Origin: Berberis thunbergii | Taxonomy: Eukaryota; Streptophyta; Magnoliopsida; Ranunculales; Berberidaceae | Direction of reading: 5' to 3' | Length of the DNA: 64,000 nt | NCBI GenBank assembly: GCA_003290165.1 | Contig: QNQO01000532.1 | Location: 62,001 to 126,000 of the forward strand | In this document: in pieces, positions 11,207-21,700 of the stretch | Layout: every line of letters begins with the position of its first letter | Position numbering within the stretch: the first letter of the stretch is position 1 | The notes under the pieces: generated by a model | Seen by the model: the letters and a program-made list of their open reading frames with translations, nothing else | Told to the model about the DNA's origin: nothing | The model's database searches: none | Translations under genes and position numbers: made by a program

Positions 11207-11860
11207 TGTTCTCCTTCACCTTGACTTGCACAAGTAACATGCATGAGCCAAAGACCAGTGTTGTGGCGGCCGATGACACTCCGATGCAAAAGTCAGACAA
11301 GGCTTGATAAATGCGTAATGCTGTAAATTGGGCTTTGTATCGTACATTTCTTCATCAACTATTTGTCCTATTTATAATGCGAGAGTCTTTATTCAACTAA
11401 GCCTTTGGTGGTGTAGCTAGTCTAGGGAAAGATATATTGCTAAAGATCATTTTCCAGTTTTCCTACACGACTTGTGCTCTTAGATCTGAGGGAGATTATT
11501 CCCTTTTGGAGTGTTGTCCATGCACGACTTATAGTCCGGTATTTATTTCATAGTCGAAACTAAGGTACTACTGGCATGCCCATCTCAGGCCGATCCCCCA
11601 GATACTTGCCTTATTAGGCCTTACGAGTATTGAGTTTGATCTTGTGTCATATGGGCTTAATATATAGGGCGCTGCAATTTGGGTCCAACCTTCTGAACCT
11701 TGCTAAAATGGGCTCATTATTGTTTGGATTTTGCTAGATTGGGCGGGCAATCAGGCCCGCTTTTCTCTGTTGTTGAGATTATCATAATAACGACACATGT
11801 ACGGTGTAGACTAAAGGACAATTTGGTGTATCATCACAAATCATTGTAGAAAATGGTATA
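11207..11860 (+). mobile_element. Gypsy-like solo LTR related to the 59-kb element
   Basis: This segment aligns in order with about 59024-59680. Shared blocks include ATGCATGAG, GTGGTGTAG, GATCATT, GACTTGTGCT/GACTTGTGTT, GGGAGAT, CCCAGATACTTGCCTTA/CCTGAGATACTTGCCTTA and CTTACGAGTATTG. At 59 kb the block lies directly ahead of a retroelement coding region, so here it is best read as an isolated LTR. Exact ends and a target duplication could not be fixed. Confidence 0.6.
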
Positions 11861-12259
11861 GCTAGGTCGGGCGGATTTGAACGGGCAAGACAATAAAAAA
11901 TAGTTCTAAGCACACATAATTGTTATGCGGGTCTAGCTCAAAAGATCAAGCATTGTGATTTCGTTTTTTGAGTTAATTTTGATCTCCTTATTTTAAGAAA
12001 TATTTCGGTCTATAAAGTTAAAACGAAATTTTTTTTAGGATACATGAACTATATATAATGAATTTTGTGGGTATATGAAAAAATAAGATGCAAGTAAATA
12101 AATCTATTAAATACATTAAATGAAGCTTAAATAGTAAATACCAAGAAATAAAACAAACATGATATCAATATATAATTAGAAAATCAAGGAGCAGTTTTAA
12201 AATCAATATATAAGTAGAAAAATGATAATTAGAAAATGTGTGAAACAATAATGGTTTGA
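11861..12259. other. AT-rich spacer before the ankyrin-PGG pseudogene
   Basis: I see no gene or repeat boundary. The stretch is strongly AT-rich between 11960 and 12240. Confidence 0.4.
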
Positions 12260-12365
12260 CACCTCTGGATGTGTCACTCGCACTCAATCTGATTTCAGAG
12301 ACATGGAAATCAACAAGTTACTCAAAGAAAACGAAGCCATGAAAAAACTAGCTCTGACATTGTCA

Positions 12366-12409
12366 ACAACAAATAAAAACAATGTCACCAACAAATAAAA
12401 ACAATGTCA
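12366..12409 (+). repeat. 22-bp tandem duplication (frameshift)
   Basis: 12366-12387 and 12388-12409 are two copies with one mismatch. The duplication moves the upstream linker out of frame with the PGG domain and brings in a stop codon (AAA TAA in the upstream frame). Confidence 0.9.
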
Positions 12410-12551
12410 ACGAGAAGGACAGCTGGGTGAAAGACATGAGCAGTGCACTAATGGTGGTGGCATCACTTATAGCAACTGTAGCATTTGAAGCTGGACTCAA
12501 TCCAACAGGTGGTGCTTGGCAATATACGGTTGATCCCATGAAAATCGATAT

Positions 12552-13813
12552 TAGGGCTGGGCAGGTCTGGGTAATTGACCCGAAAATTAAAAACTGAAAA
12601 CCGACCCGTTTTTTAAGCCCGTAATTATGAGGCCCGAGACAGGACCGAATTGGGTCGGTTAACCGAATTTCGAGTCGGTCTTGGTCCAAATAACCAATTT
12701 CTATGTCTCAATTTTTTTCACTTGGATTAGAACAGATAAGACCCAATTCACCTTCATTTCTCCTCTCTTTGCACAAATTAAATCGACCCCATCTCTCTTT
12801 GCACAATTAGATCCAAACCCATCTCTCCAATTTTCCTCACAAATCCTTCAACTTAATCAACCAAAGTCATGGGGTTCGAGAACGAAGCAAGTTTTTCCTC
12901 GTACACTCTCCCAACAGAGGATACCCCACTGATCCCCAGGAGCAAAACCGTCCCTTCTCAACTCAAGACCTTCGCCAAGTCTTCATCGCCATAGTTGGGA
13001 CAAGAGTGCTATTCTTATTAAAAGCTCCCTACTCAAGTTCAAACTCAAAATTTGCGTTCTCTGTAAACCCAATTTGTTCATCACAAAATCCAATTTCGAT
13101 GGCGAAACACGAAGATTTACTGATCCCGGTCCTCTCCACACTCGAACTAGTCTACAGTGAAGGTCCTCAACTCACCGAAGCCAAGACTCAGTTCGAAACG
13201 CTCAAATCAAAGTTTCTTGAAATCTTCGGTCACCAACCTGACATCTTCGCTCGATCTCTAGGTCTCTCTAACTAGTTCTTGATTCGATATTGATATTTGA
13301 TAAGAGGTTTTGCTTTGGAGATTTTTGAAATTTGATGTGAAATGCAGGGAGAGTGAATTTGATAGGGGAGCATATTGATTATGAGGGATACTCGATGTTA
13401 CCGATGGCGATTCGACAAGATACAATCGTTGCGATAAGGAAGCGTGGCGATGATGAAGCTAATAAGCAACTTAGAATTGCTAATGTGGATGATAAGTATA
13501 CAACTCAGTAAATTTTGCAGATGGTTTTTGTTTGCAGATGGTTTGAAGAAGAATAGCAAAGAAGAAGATAAGGGAAAATAAGAGACGCAGGAAGAGGAGA
13601 AGAAAGGCACACGTCGCAGTGTTGCACAGGGAGTCGAGGAGTCGGGTCGAGCCGGTTACCCAACATGCTTCAGGAATGGAAACCGAGGCCCGGACCAAAA
13701 ACTTCCGGCCGGGCCGGGCTTTTAAAACCGAAACATTTATAATTAATAAATACCGACCCGATCGGTCCGGTTGTCTGTTCGGTTCGGGCTTTCAGTCTAA
13801 ATGCCCACCCCTA
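12552..13813 (+). mobile_element. hAT-like gene-capturing element (Pack-type) carrying galactokinase exons
   Basis: The left end TAGGGCTGGGCA and the right end TGCCCACCCCTA are inverted. The flanks are ATCGATAT (12544-12551) and GTCGATAT (13814-13821), an 8-bp duplication with one mismatch, as for hAT elements. Subterminal ACCCGACCCG/GGTCGGTT and CCGGGCCGGGC words are typical of this TIR family. Inside lie a 5' leader and the first two exons of a galactokinase gene with their intron, in forward orientation. No transposase is seen. The host coding sequence reads directly across one copy of the target repeat. Confidence 0.85.
13099..13502 (+). pseudogene. GAL1: Captured 5' fragment of galactokinase
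   Basis: Segment 13099-13261 starts MAKHEDLLIPVLSTLE and continues FETLKSKFLEIFGHQPDIFARS. An intron at 13262-13347 (GT...GCAG) follows, and 13348-13502 reads [33 protein letters not shown] and [11 protein letters not shown]. The [12 protein letters not shown] block is the galactokinase signature (GHMP kinase family, sugar-binding N-terminus). Plant galactokinase (phosphorylates galactose at C1 in the cytosol) has about 490-500 residues. Only about the first 105 are here, ending in a stop 6 codons after DDKY, and the ATP-binding GLSSS motif is missing. In FARSLG the usual Pro of RSPG is Leu. It sits wholly inside the hAT-like element, so it is a transduplicated piece, not a gene. Confidence 0.85.
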
Positions 13814-14130
13814 GTCGATATATACCATCCATTCCACTAAGCAGACTATTCAATAATAGCAACATTTCATCTAAAATTTTGCATAGTTTACATTTTTTTT
13901 TAACACAATCAGTTTTATTTCCTCATTCGGTATAATATTGTTGATCATTAGAGGACGTCTGAGAAGAATAAGAATTTTTATATGGATACTAATGGTGATC
14001 ATGAGGGTCGCCATACTATCAATGATGATGACTTATTTTGTTGCAATCTTCTGTGTGCCTATGTTTTTTAGCAGTTTCGTATTGACACTATGTTTTTATA
14101 TAGGTAGGACAATGGCTATTGTTGTAGGCT

Positions 14131-14712
14131 TTGTATTATTTGGAAAATGAGCATGAACAAGCTATGAGAATGTTGGGTGAGGCAGTTATGAGAGGAGATG
14201 TTGATGCTTTAGTAAACTTGCTTGATGAACACCTTTTCCTCTTCCACCAAATCATTATAGACTCTTGTGATTCGGAGAGTCCATTATACATGGCAGCCAT
14301 GCTTGGACACGTTCATTTTACCAGAGAGATTTTCGTTCCAAACAAAGAACTTGCTCTCGAGCTTGATAAAAAATGACGCTCTCCACTTCACTTGGCGTCA
14401 TCCAAAGGATATTTAGAGATTGTGCAAATGTTGTTGGAAGCAGACACTCATCCTGCGTGCGAACATAGGGATGACGTAGGGAGAACGCCTCTACATATGG
14501 CAGTCATAAAGGGAAGAAATGAAGTCCTCAGAGAGTTGCTTTGCCCTCATCCTGAATCAACTCAGATCTGAATTTATCAAGAAAACACAGTTCTACACCT
14601 TGCTATAAAGCATAACCATCTGACCACTATGAAATTTCTGTTGAGTCATGCTAATTATGTAGTTGAGTTTTTAAATGCGAGGGACACTGATGGTGATCAT
14701 ATTGTTGCTTCC
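14131..14712 (+). pseudogene. Ankyrin-repeat gene fragment
   Basis: The frame reads MLGEAVMRGDVDALVNLL, SPLYMAAMLGHVHFTREI, then RSPLHLASSKGYLEIVQMLL, GRTPLHMAVIKGRNEVLREL, and NTVLHLAIKHNHLTTMKFLL. These are about five ankyrin units with clear T/SPLHxA cores, as at the N-terminus of plant ankyrin-PGG proteins. Two in-frame stops break it (TGA after LALELDKK near 14374, and TGA after PESTQI near 14568), and similarity ends at ARDTDGDH near 14700, before any PGG domain. It directly follows the end of the neighbouring PGG pseudogene, which suggests a decayed tandem pair. The start is uncertain because the first in-frame Met is within the first repeat. Confidence 0.75.
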
Positions 14713-15400
14713 CTCAAACAAATTGAGTTGTTATTTCCATTTAAGTTTTTAAGACTTAGTCATTGATTTCCAATTGTAGTTGAACATTTTAAGCATCTAA
14801 ATCAGTCTTTTCTTCAAGATACTCTAATTCAATATAGTTTGTCTTATTATACATTTGCAGACAAAGAATATGATTTATTGAAATATGTCGAAATTTCACG
14901 AAATATTTCTTATTTTGGAGTTATCAAAATATATTTTAAATTTTGAAATATTAATTTATTTTTATCATGAAATACATTTTACTACAATTTATCCTTGTTT
15001 TATTATTAATAGTTTGTTATGTCAGTATTTTGTCTATCAATTTATCCTTAAAAGTTTGTTACTCGAGTTATCGAAATAACTAATAGTTTTGTATATATTT
15101 TTAAAAATAATAATATATAACATTAAATTGTCAAATGATAATATATAGATTTTTAATTTAATTTAAAATGCATAATATATATTGTTAACTTCAAAATTAC
15201 AAATACATCTTTCCCCACGAAACAAAATATTCAAAATTTTGGTGGGGCTAAGAAATCTGATAATAATTCAGAAAAAAGCTATAAGGGGACCCAAACCGGC
15301 AAAAACGCAAACCAACCACTCTGTTTTCAACTTTTCAGTCCTTCCGTCTAAAACACATTTTCTCTGCTTTGCTTAATAACAGAACTCTCAATTTCATCTC
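14713..15400. other. AT-rich spacer upstream of the ELMO gene
   Basis: 14760-15190 is strongly AT-rich with no gene. GAAATTTCACGAAATATTTCTT near 14890 resembles a segment near 53935-53950, so it may be a shared repeat. 15200-15400 probably includes the promoter of the next gene; no convincing TATA box was identified. Confidence 0.4.
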
Positions 15401-15448
15401 ATGGAGCCTCTTTCTTCAGAACAACTACTAAAGAAACATATTCTTTAA
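15401..15448 (+). CDS. Possible 15-codon upstream ORF in the ELMO gene leader
   Basis: An ATG at 15401 opens a 15-residue frame (MEPLSSEQLLKKHIL) ending in TAA, 300 nt ahead of the main start. A second ATG at 15589 opens a 4-codon frame. Whether either is in the mRNA depends on the unmapped transcription start. The peptide has no known family. Confidence 0.3.
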   Translation: MEPLSSEQLLKKHIL

Positions 15449-15750
15449 AGAAACCCTAATCGATCGATCGAACGAACGAACGAACTTGGTCGGGTTAACT
15501 TCATCTGATCTCTCTTTTCTTTTCTTCTTCTTCTTCTTATTGTTGTTGTTGATCTAGTTGATACACTAACACACATACATTGCTATTGATGCAAACGATC
15601 TGATTTCACGTTGTTTTGATTTCTTCAAAGAAACTTTAAAGTTCCGATTTTATTGAAGAAGTTCACTTACTTACTGACAACTTTTTAATTGGAGGATTCA
15701 GAACAAATTGAACTGTAGTAAAAGAAGAAGAAGAAGAAGCTGAGATTGAG

Positions 15751-18700
15751 ATGGAGGACCGCGGAGGATCTTTCGTGGCGGTGAGAAGGATTTCTCATGG
15801 AATGGATCGAAGAGGCACTGATTGCCACTCTTCTGGTATTTTTTCTTTCTTTTTTTCAATTTTTCGATTTGTTTTTTCTTTTGATTTTGATGATGCCGAT
15901 TTATCAATGTTAGAGATATTGGCTCAACATTATATATGCCTCGTAAAACTATGTAGCCTTTTGGAGGCAGTTGAATAGTTGAGCTTCGTTTGTAAAAACC
16001 CTCACATCCAATGGCGGACGGTATTGTTGCTCCGTAGCTTCACCCCTGGACCCAACACTCAATTCGTTAGGCCTCTATTATATTTGATGAAATGATAGAA
16101 CAAAACACTTGAGTGGCTTGTTAATTATTTGATGAAGCCTTTTGGGGTAAGTTGAATAGTTGAGCTCCGTTCGTAATCCATACCCAATGGTGGAGAGTAT
16201 TGTTGCTCCGCAGCTTCACCTCCGGACCCAACACTCAATTCATTAGGCCTCTCTGATATTTGATGAAATGATAGAACAAAACACTTGAGTGGCTTGTTAA
16301 TTATTGTTAGATCTTTCAACTATGGTACAGATTTAGTACTTATATATATATAATTTAAGAATGTGTTCATTGCAATTTCAATAATTTGCAATATTTTGTT
16401 GTTACAGCTGAGGTTGTGGCAGGATCAACAGCATGGATAGGTAAGGGTCTTTCTTGTGTTTGTGCTCAGAGAAGAGAGAGTGATACGCGTCCATCATTTG
16501 ATCTAACCCCTATCCAGGTAAGATTACTACCCTTGTGATTTGTTGTTTGCAATTTGAGTTTTGATTGTTCAGTACTTTTTATGTCTTGGATTTGTTTATA
16601 TATATTTATAGACTTTCTAAATCAGTCATCCAGCAAGTAAGCATTTTCAGCCAATTAAAATTTATGTTGTCTGGTGATTCTTTAAATTGCTCGTATATTT
16701 TATTTGTGTTAGTATATACTTGATGTTCAACCTTTGCTTCACCTGTTGATTTCAGAATTTATGTTTAATAAAGACCTTCAGTATCCAATGATATGGTTCC
16801 CTCGTTTGGTTTTACTAAAGACAAAGTAATAATAATGAATACCTTCCATTAGCAATTAATAATCTCAAGATTCTAACTTAAATTCAGAATACGGGAACTC
16901 TTTATTTATGAGTGTTAAAATGAGACTTAAGAGTTTGAAATAAAAATCAATTGTTTGTGGCATATTAGTAATCAAACCCAAACTGAATCAAACAACTACA
17001 CCATTGGTCAAGACTTTCGGGTTGGCCAGCCCAAGTTGCACCCCTAGGCGAGCATAAAATTAGGAGGCGAAAGCCCATTCGTGTATTACATTAATAGCTC
17101 GTGCAAATGGAAATGCACTACGTCCAAAATAACTCATAATACTTCCATCTACAAGTACAAGCACGAATGTTCAAACAAATTTCACGTCTAAGACCATGCA
17201 ATTGGCAAATAGGCAATCAAAATGGCAACTATTTAGGCCTTTTTTTTTTTTTTTTTTATCAACAAAACAGGGCAATTATATTAAGACAAACAGAGGGATA
17301 CAAAGAGGGTTAGAGACTGCAAGTCAGCTAGCAACAAGAAAATAACACACCCCTACATACATACCCTGAATTTCTAATAGAAAATTCTTTGCCAATTAAA
17401 AATATAAAGATGAAAGGGTTGGTCAGTTAAGACTCCCCAAGTGATACTCCATTGCCAAGACTTTATAAGAGTTGTGAGCTGGGTGATGTTCTGAGGTTTC
17501 CCTTTGAAGATTCTACTATTCCTCTCTCTCCAAATAACCCAAATGGAAGCAAGAAGAACTTTGTCCCAGAGCCAAACACCTTTCGGAGTCAGGTCTCTCC
17601 TTTTCCAAACAGCCACCCAATGAAATAATGACTGAGCTTTTGGAGGTTGGCAGTTGGTTTCATTGCAAATGAGGTCCACAAACTACTAGTGAAGGGACAA
17701 GGGAAGAATATGGGTTCCATGGATTCTGAGTGGAGCTGACAAGAACACATCTGTTAGGTATGGAGATACCTTTGCTCATTAGCAAATCAACAGTAGGGAT
17801 TTTTCCCAGACCCATAGCCCAAACAAAGAAATTCACTCTTGAGGGAAACTCCTTCTTCCAAAACACCTTGTGACCAAAAGGGATGGGAAGAGGGTCAAAT
17901 TTGACTCAGGAATTGAAAGATTAAGGAGTTTCTGGTGAGCATTAGATAATGGAAGTTACCTGATTTGTCTTCCCATTTTAACTTATCTTCTCTGTCAAAG
18001 AGCTGAATGTGTTGAGTAACTTCTAGTGACATAAGAAGGGTGGGTAGCTCTTCATCGTTGAACCCTCTCCTCAGCTTCAAGTTCCAATTAGGAGTGTTAG
18101 AGTTGGTGCTGTGAAAGAGCTGGGCAACAATTGCAGATTTAGCTAGAATCAGTCTATAAATGGGGGGAATAACTTGATGAAGGGCTGGTTAGTGCACCAT
18201 TTATTTTCCAAGAATAAGATATTATTGTCATTCCCTAACTGCAAAGATGTGTGGGCTTTAACAAAGTGTTTGAAGTTGAGAATGCCCTTCCAACATGAGC
18301 AACCATGAGGGTGTTGATTGGGTTAGTGAACCAACCTCTGTGTTCTGTCTCATACTTATTTTGGATGAATGTCCTCCATAGAGCATCCCGCTCAGTACAG
18401 AATCTCCATAACCATTTGGCTGATAAAGCTTTATTGAAAGAGTTAAGCTCCTAATGCCAAGACCACCATGATCCTTGGGTTTACAAATCTCACTCCATTT
18501 GACCCAATGAAAACTTTTGTTCAGCTGATTGGTCCCCCAAAGAAAGCCTCTGCAGATCTTCTCTATGTCCCTTTGGATAGAGATGGGCATTACTACACAA
18601 GACATCAACAATATTGGTATACTAGTATGGGTGCTTTTAATCAAAGTGACTATGCCTGCCTTAGAGATGTATTTAGCTTTCCACACAACCAACCTACTTC

Positions 18701-21700
18701 TAATCATGTCAATTGTAGGTTCCTAACTAGCTCTTCTGCTATGCTTAGCACCCAAAGGAAGGATCGGAGCTGACAATGCAAAACATTCACCAATCCGACC
18801 ATGTGTTCCACCTCCCCCTATAGGGTAAAGAATGGACTTCTGAAAGTTGATGCTGAGTCCATATACCACTTCAAAATAGATTGCAAATACATCTTACTTT
18901 GAGTACTAGGTTCCAGAAAACGGATTATATCATCAGCATATTGCAGAACGGGAATGGAGATACCTTGAGTTCTGACTTAGACGCCCCTGCTAAGGTCATA
19001 ATGTTCAGCTCTTATGATCATTTGGGCAAGTCCTTCTGCTACCAAGGAGAGGTGAGGGTATCTCATTGCCTGATGCCTCTGGATACTTTAAAGAACCCTT
19101 CCACAACCCCATTACTTTTGACAGAAAATTGGGTTGATCTGAGGATTATTCCAGCCCTTCCATTTAATTCCAAAACTCATTCTCTGGAGAATATAATCCA
19201 AGTAATTCCAACTGACAGTGTCAAAAGCTTTTTTGAGTCCTTTATTTTTGGTGAAGATCTTAACTTTTCTATGTAATCTCCAGCGTGCTGATCTGAAACA
19301 AATGACTTGTAAGGGCTGTTCGTACGTTCCAGAGTACTAACTAAAAGGGTTTGTTGAAGGTGCAAAGTGAGAACAAACAAATGGAAACAAGTAGCACTGT
19401 AGCAAAGAAAGTTACTTTCTTCAGAATAGATTTTTAATAGGCATTCTCGATGCACCATGCAGTTATCTAGAAAAGCGCATGGTATTAAGGAGGACAGGAT
19501 TATTGACTTTAATACTAAAAGCTCAATCTGTTGGATGAAGCACAACCATTGACAATATTGTACTGAACAAAACTCATTGTATTTACTATTAGAGGTGAGA
19601 CCTTCAAGTTCATATTTTTTGGAAGTTGTGAGAGTCCTAATTGGGACGAAATAGAATGGACTTTGAAATAAATTGACGAAATAGAGCATGAATTATACAT
19701 GATCAATACAATGGGGTTTTCTAGTAAAATTCCAGTAAGCTCAGACCAAAGTACAGAGACCAGTCCCACATTTACTGAAGGATTCTATCGGCCTGGGGAA
19801 ATGGACTTCTAAATTAGGCCCAGCAGATGGCATTCCCATTCCCAAAGAACCAGATGCTTAGAAAGAAATCTGAGATAAAGGAACACATAATCAGCAAAAA
19901 TGTAAGAAGAGTATTTTTTTTCCTTCTCATCATGTCCATGACCATGGACGGTGGATTGATATGCAGGTATGTTGATGAACAACACATGGGTCATTAGGGA
20001 AGATGCGGCATCCTCGAGGTCAAGTTCTATAAAGGTTATTACTCATTAGACAAGGTGATCAGAAATTGAAGATGAACAAGGTGATGTATGTCTTCGATCT
20101 ATTGCTTTCATGTAAATAATGGGGACGAATGGTTGATAAGGCTACTCAGTGAAGGAGACGATAGAGAGATCACAGGAGGGGAGAAGGAGGCGGGAAGTAG
20201 AATTGGGGGTGAAGTACTGCTGGAAAGGGTACTTTAACCACTATGATTTTGTGCAATCAAGGGAGTGACAGCCTCGTAGGGAAACGAAGGGGAAAAGAGA
20301 GAACTCAAAATTGGTTGGAGGACGAGTGAAGATTAACGTGGCGTGGATTGTGAAGGGTTTGGGGATTTAAGAGAGCTCATTATCAGAGTGAAGCATAATT
20401 CAAAACGGAAGTCATCAATGGTTTTCCATGTGAAAAAAGATCCAATAAGTTTATTCAAGAGCTTTTGCGGTAGAAAGATCAGATGGAAATTTGTACCATT
20501 GTTTGAGAATACTCTCCATGCCATAACTTCGACATCTACAAAAATTTCAACTGTTGTTTTAGAATTCTAGACCCATTAGATGTTGGTGACAGGTTAAACA
20601 TTAAAAGAAAGAGTAAGCAGTTTAGAATGTTTAGATCTTTTTATCATCAACTCTTCAAGACTTTGAAAAATGTGTGGCTTCCACAGAGGCTATTTCACAG
20701 CTATCAAGGAATGATTTCCTTCGCTGTTTGTTCTTTTTTTGGTTTTTGGTAGGAGTGAACCAAAGGATCTTGAAGCATGTGGAGAGAGGCTTTTGGAATT
20801 TGGAGATGGAAGCAATGGCAGCTTTATGGATCTATCTTTTCAATCTTGTCTTTTGTGAATCTAGTGTTCCAATGTAGCTAACATTTCATATAAACTAAAA
20901 ACTCCCTTTGGGGCTTGTTTTGCTTTGATGCTTGTATTATCTCTCGTCTGAGTTACCAGATGATAACATATGGTGGGAGCCCTTGGAGAAGCAGCTCTCA
21001 TAATGTGAAGAGTTTTGGAGTGCTATCTTTAGTGTGGATGTTAAGTTGTGCACATTCATCTGTGAGACTGGGCCCAAATGTTATTAAAAAGATAGAATAT
21101 TTAAAAGAGCAGCTTAGTTGGCTGATTTTTTTTTCTTGGGATAGGGAATCCTTCAGACAGTTTTGTAGTTCAAAAGTAATGCTAGAACATAAATAAGACC
21201 TAAGAAATCCAGTTGATACCTTAAGAGATACAGAGTATCCAAAATAATAATTTATTTGTTGATTTATTTCTATGATAGATAATGTTGTAGTCAGTTCTTA
21301 GTTTACAAGTAGATGTTTTGTGATAAATAAGGCCACCTTTTAGAAAAAAGGAAATTTATCTAGTTGTTTTGCTTTAATTGAATGAAGATTTGAGAAACTT
21401 TGGAAACCTTGATAACTTTAATCTTATTTATATTTAGATGTTTTCACCTAAATTTACATAAATCTCTTTTGCAAGTGGTAACAACAATGAGCTCAATTTT
21501 AGACATGGTACGCGATGGGTGGCAGGGGATTTTGGAGAAGCATTTTCAAAATATGGCCAAGAACCTTCATCCTGGAAGTGGGCTTAATGAAGGGAGACAG
21601 TGGTGCTGTGAGCCTCTTGGAGTCTATAGAATATTTGACTTCCAAAAGGAAGGCGTTTGGTGGATATGAATGTGTTATATTTCCATTTGTATTCATATTT

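Larger units (their letters stand above)
12260..14150 (+). pseudogene. Ankyrin-PGG membrane protein, C-terminal part, interrupted
   Basis: 12270-12551 encodes a linker (FRDMEINKLLKENEAM) and the PGG domain: DSWVKDMSSALMVVASLIATVAFEAGLNPTGG (first membrane helix and the Pro/Thr-Gly-Gly motif), then WQYTVDP. After a 1.26-kb insertion the reading resumes at 13822 with YHPFH, IIATFHLKF, NTISFISSFGIILLI, RIFIWILMVIM and ILSMMMTYFVAIFCVPMFF, which match the later membrane helices. Family members are plasma- or ER-membrane proteins with N-terminal ankyrin repeats (ACD6/ITN1-like) in stress or defence signalling. The gene is dead here: a 22-bp tandem duplication at 12366-12409 shifts the frame ahead of the PGG domain, there is a stop after YHPFH, and a transposon splits it. 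No matching ankyrin repeats are seen upstream. Confidence 0.75.

Noticed and set aside
12363..12689. 108-codon minus-strand ORF
   Set aside because: It is the antisense of the PGG-domain coding sequence on the plus strand, where the family motifs are.
13099..13502. Functional galactokinase gene
   Set aside because: Only the first 105 codons are present, with no ATP-binding motif, and they lie inside transposon ends.
19177..19689. 170-codon minus-strand ORF as an independent gene
   Set aside because: Its C-terminal part is the decayed LINE reverse transcriptase in ELMO intron 2; the remainder has no recognisable domain.
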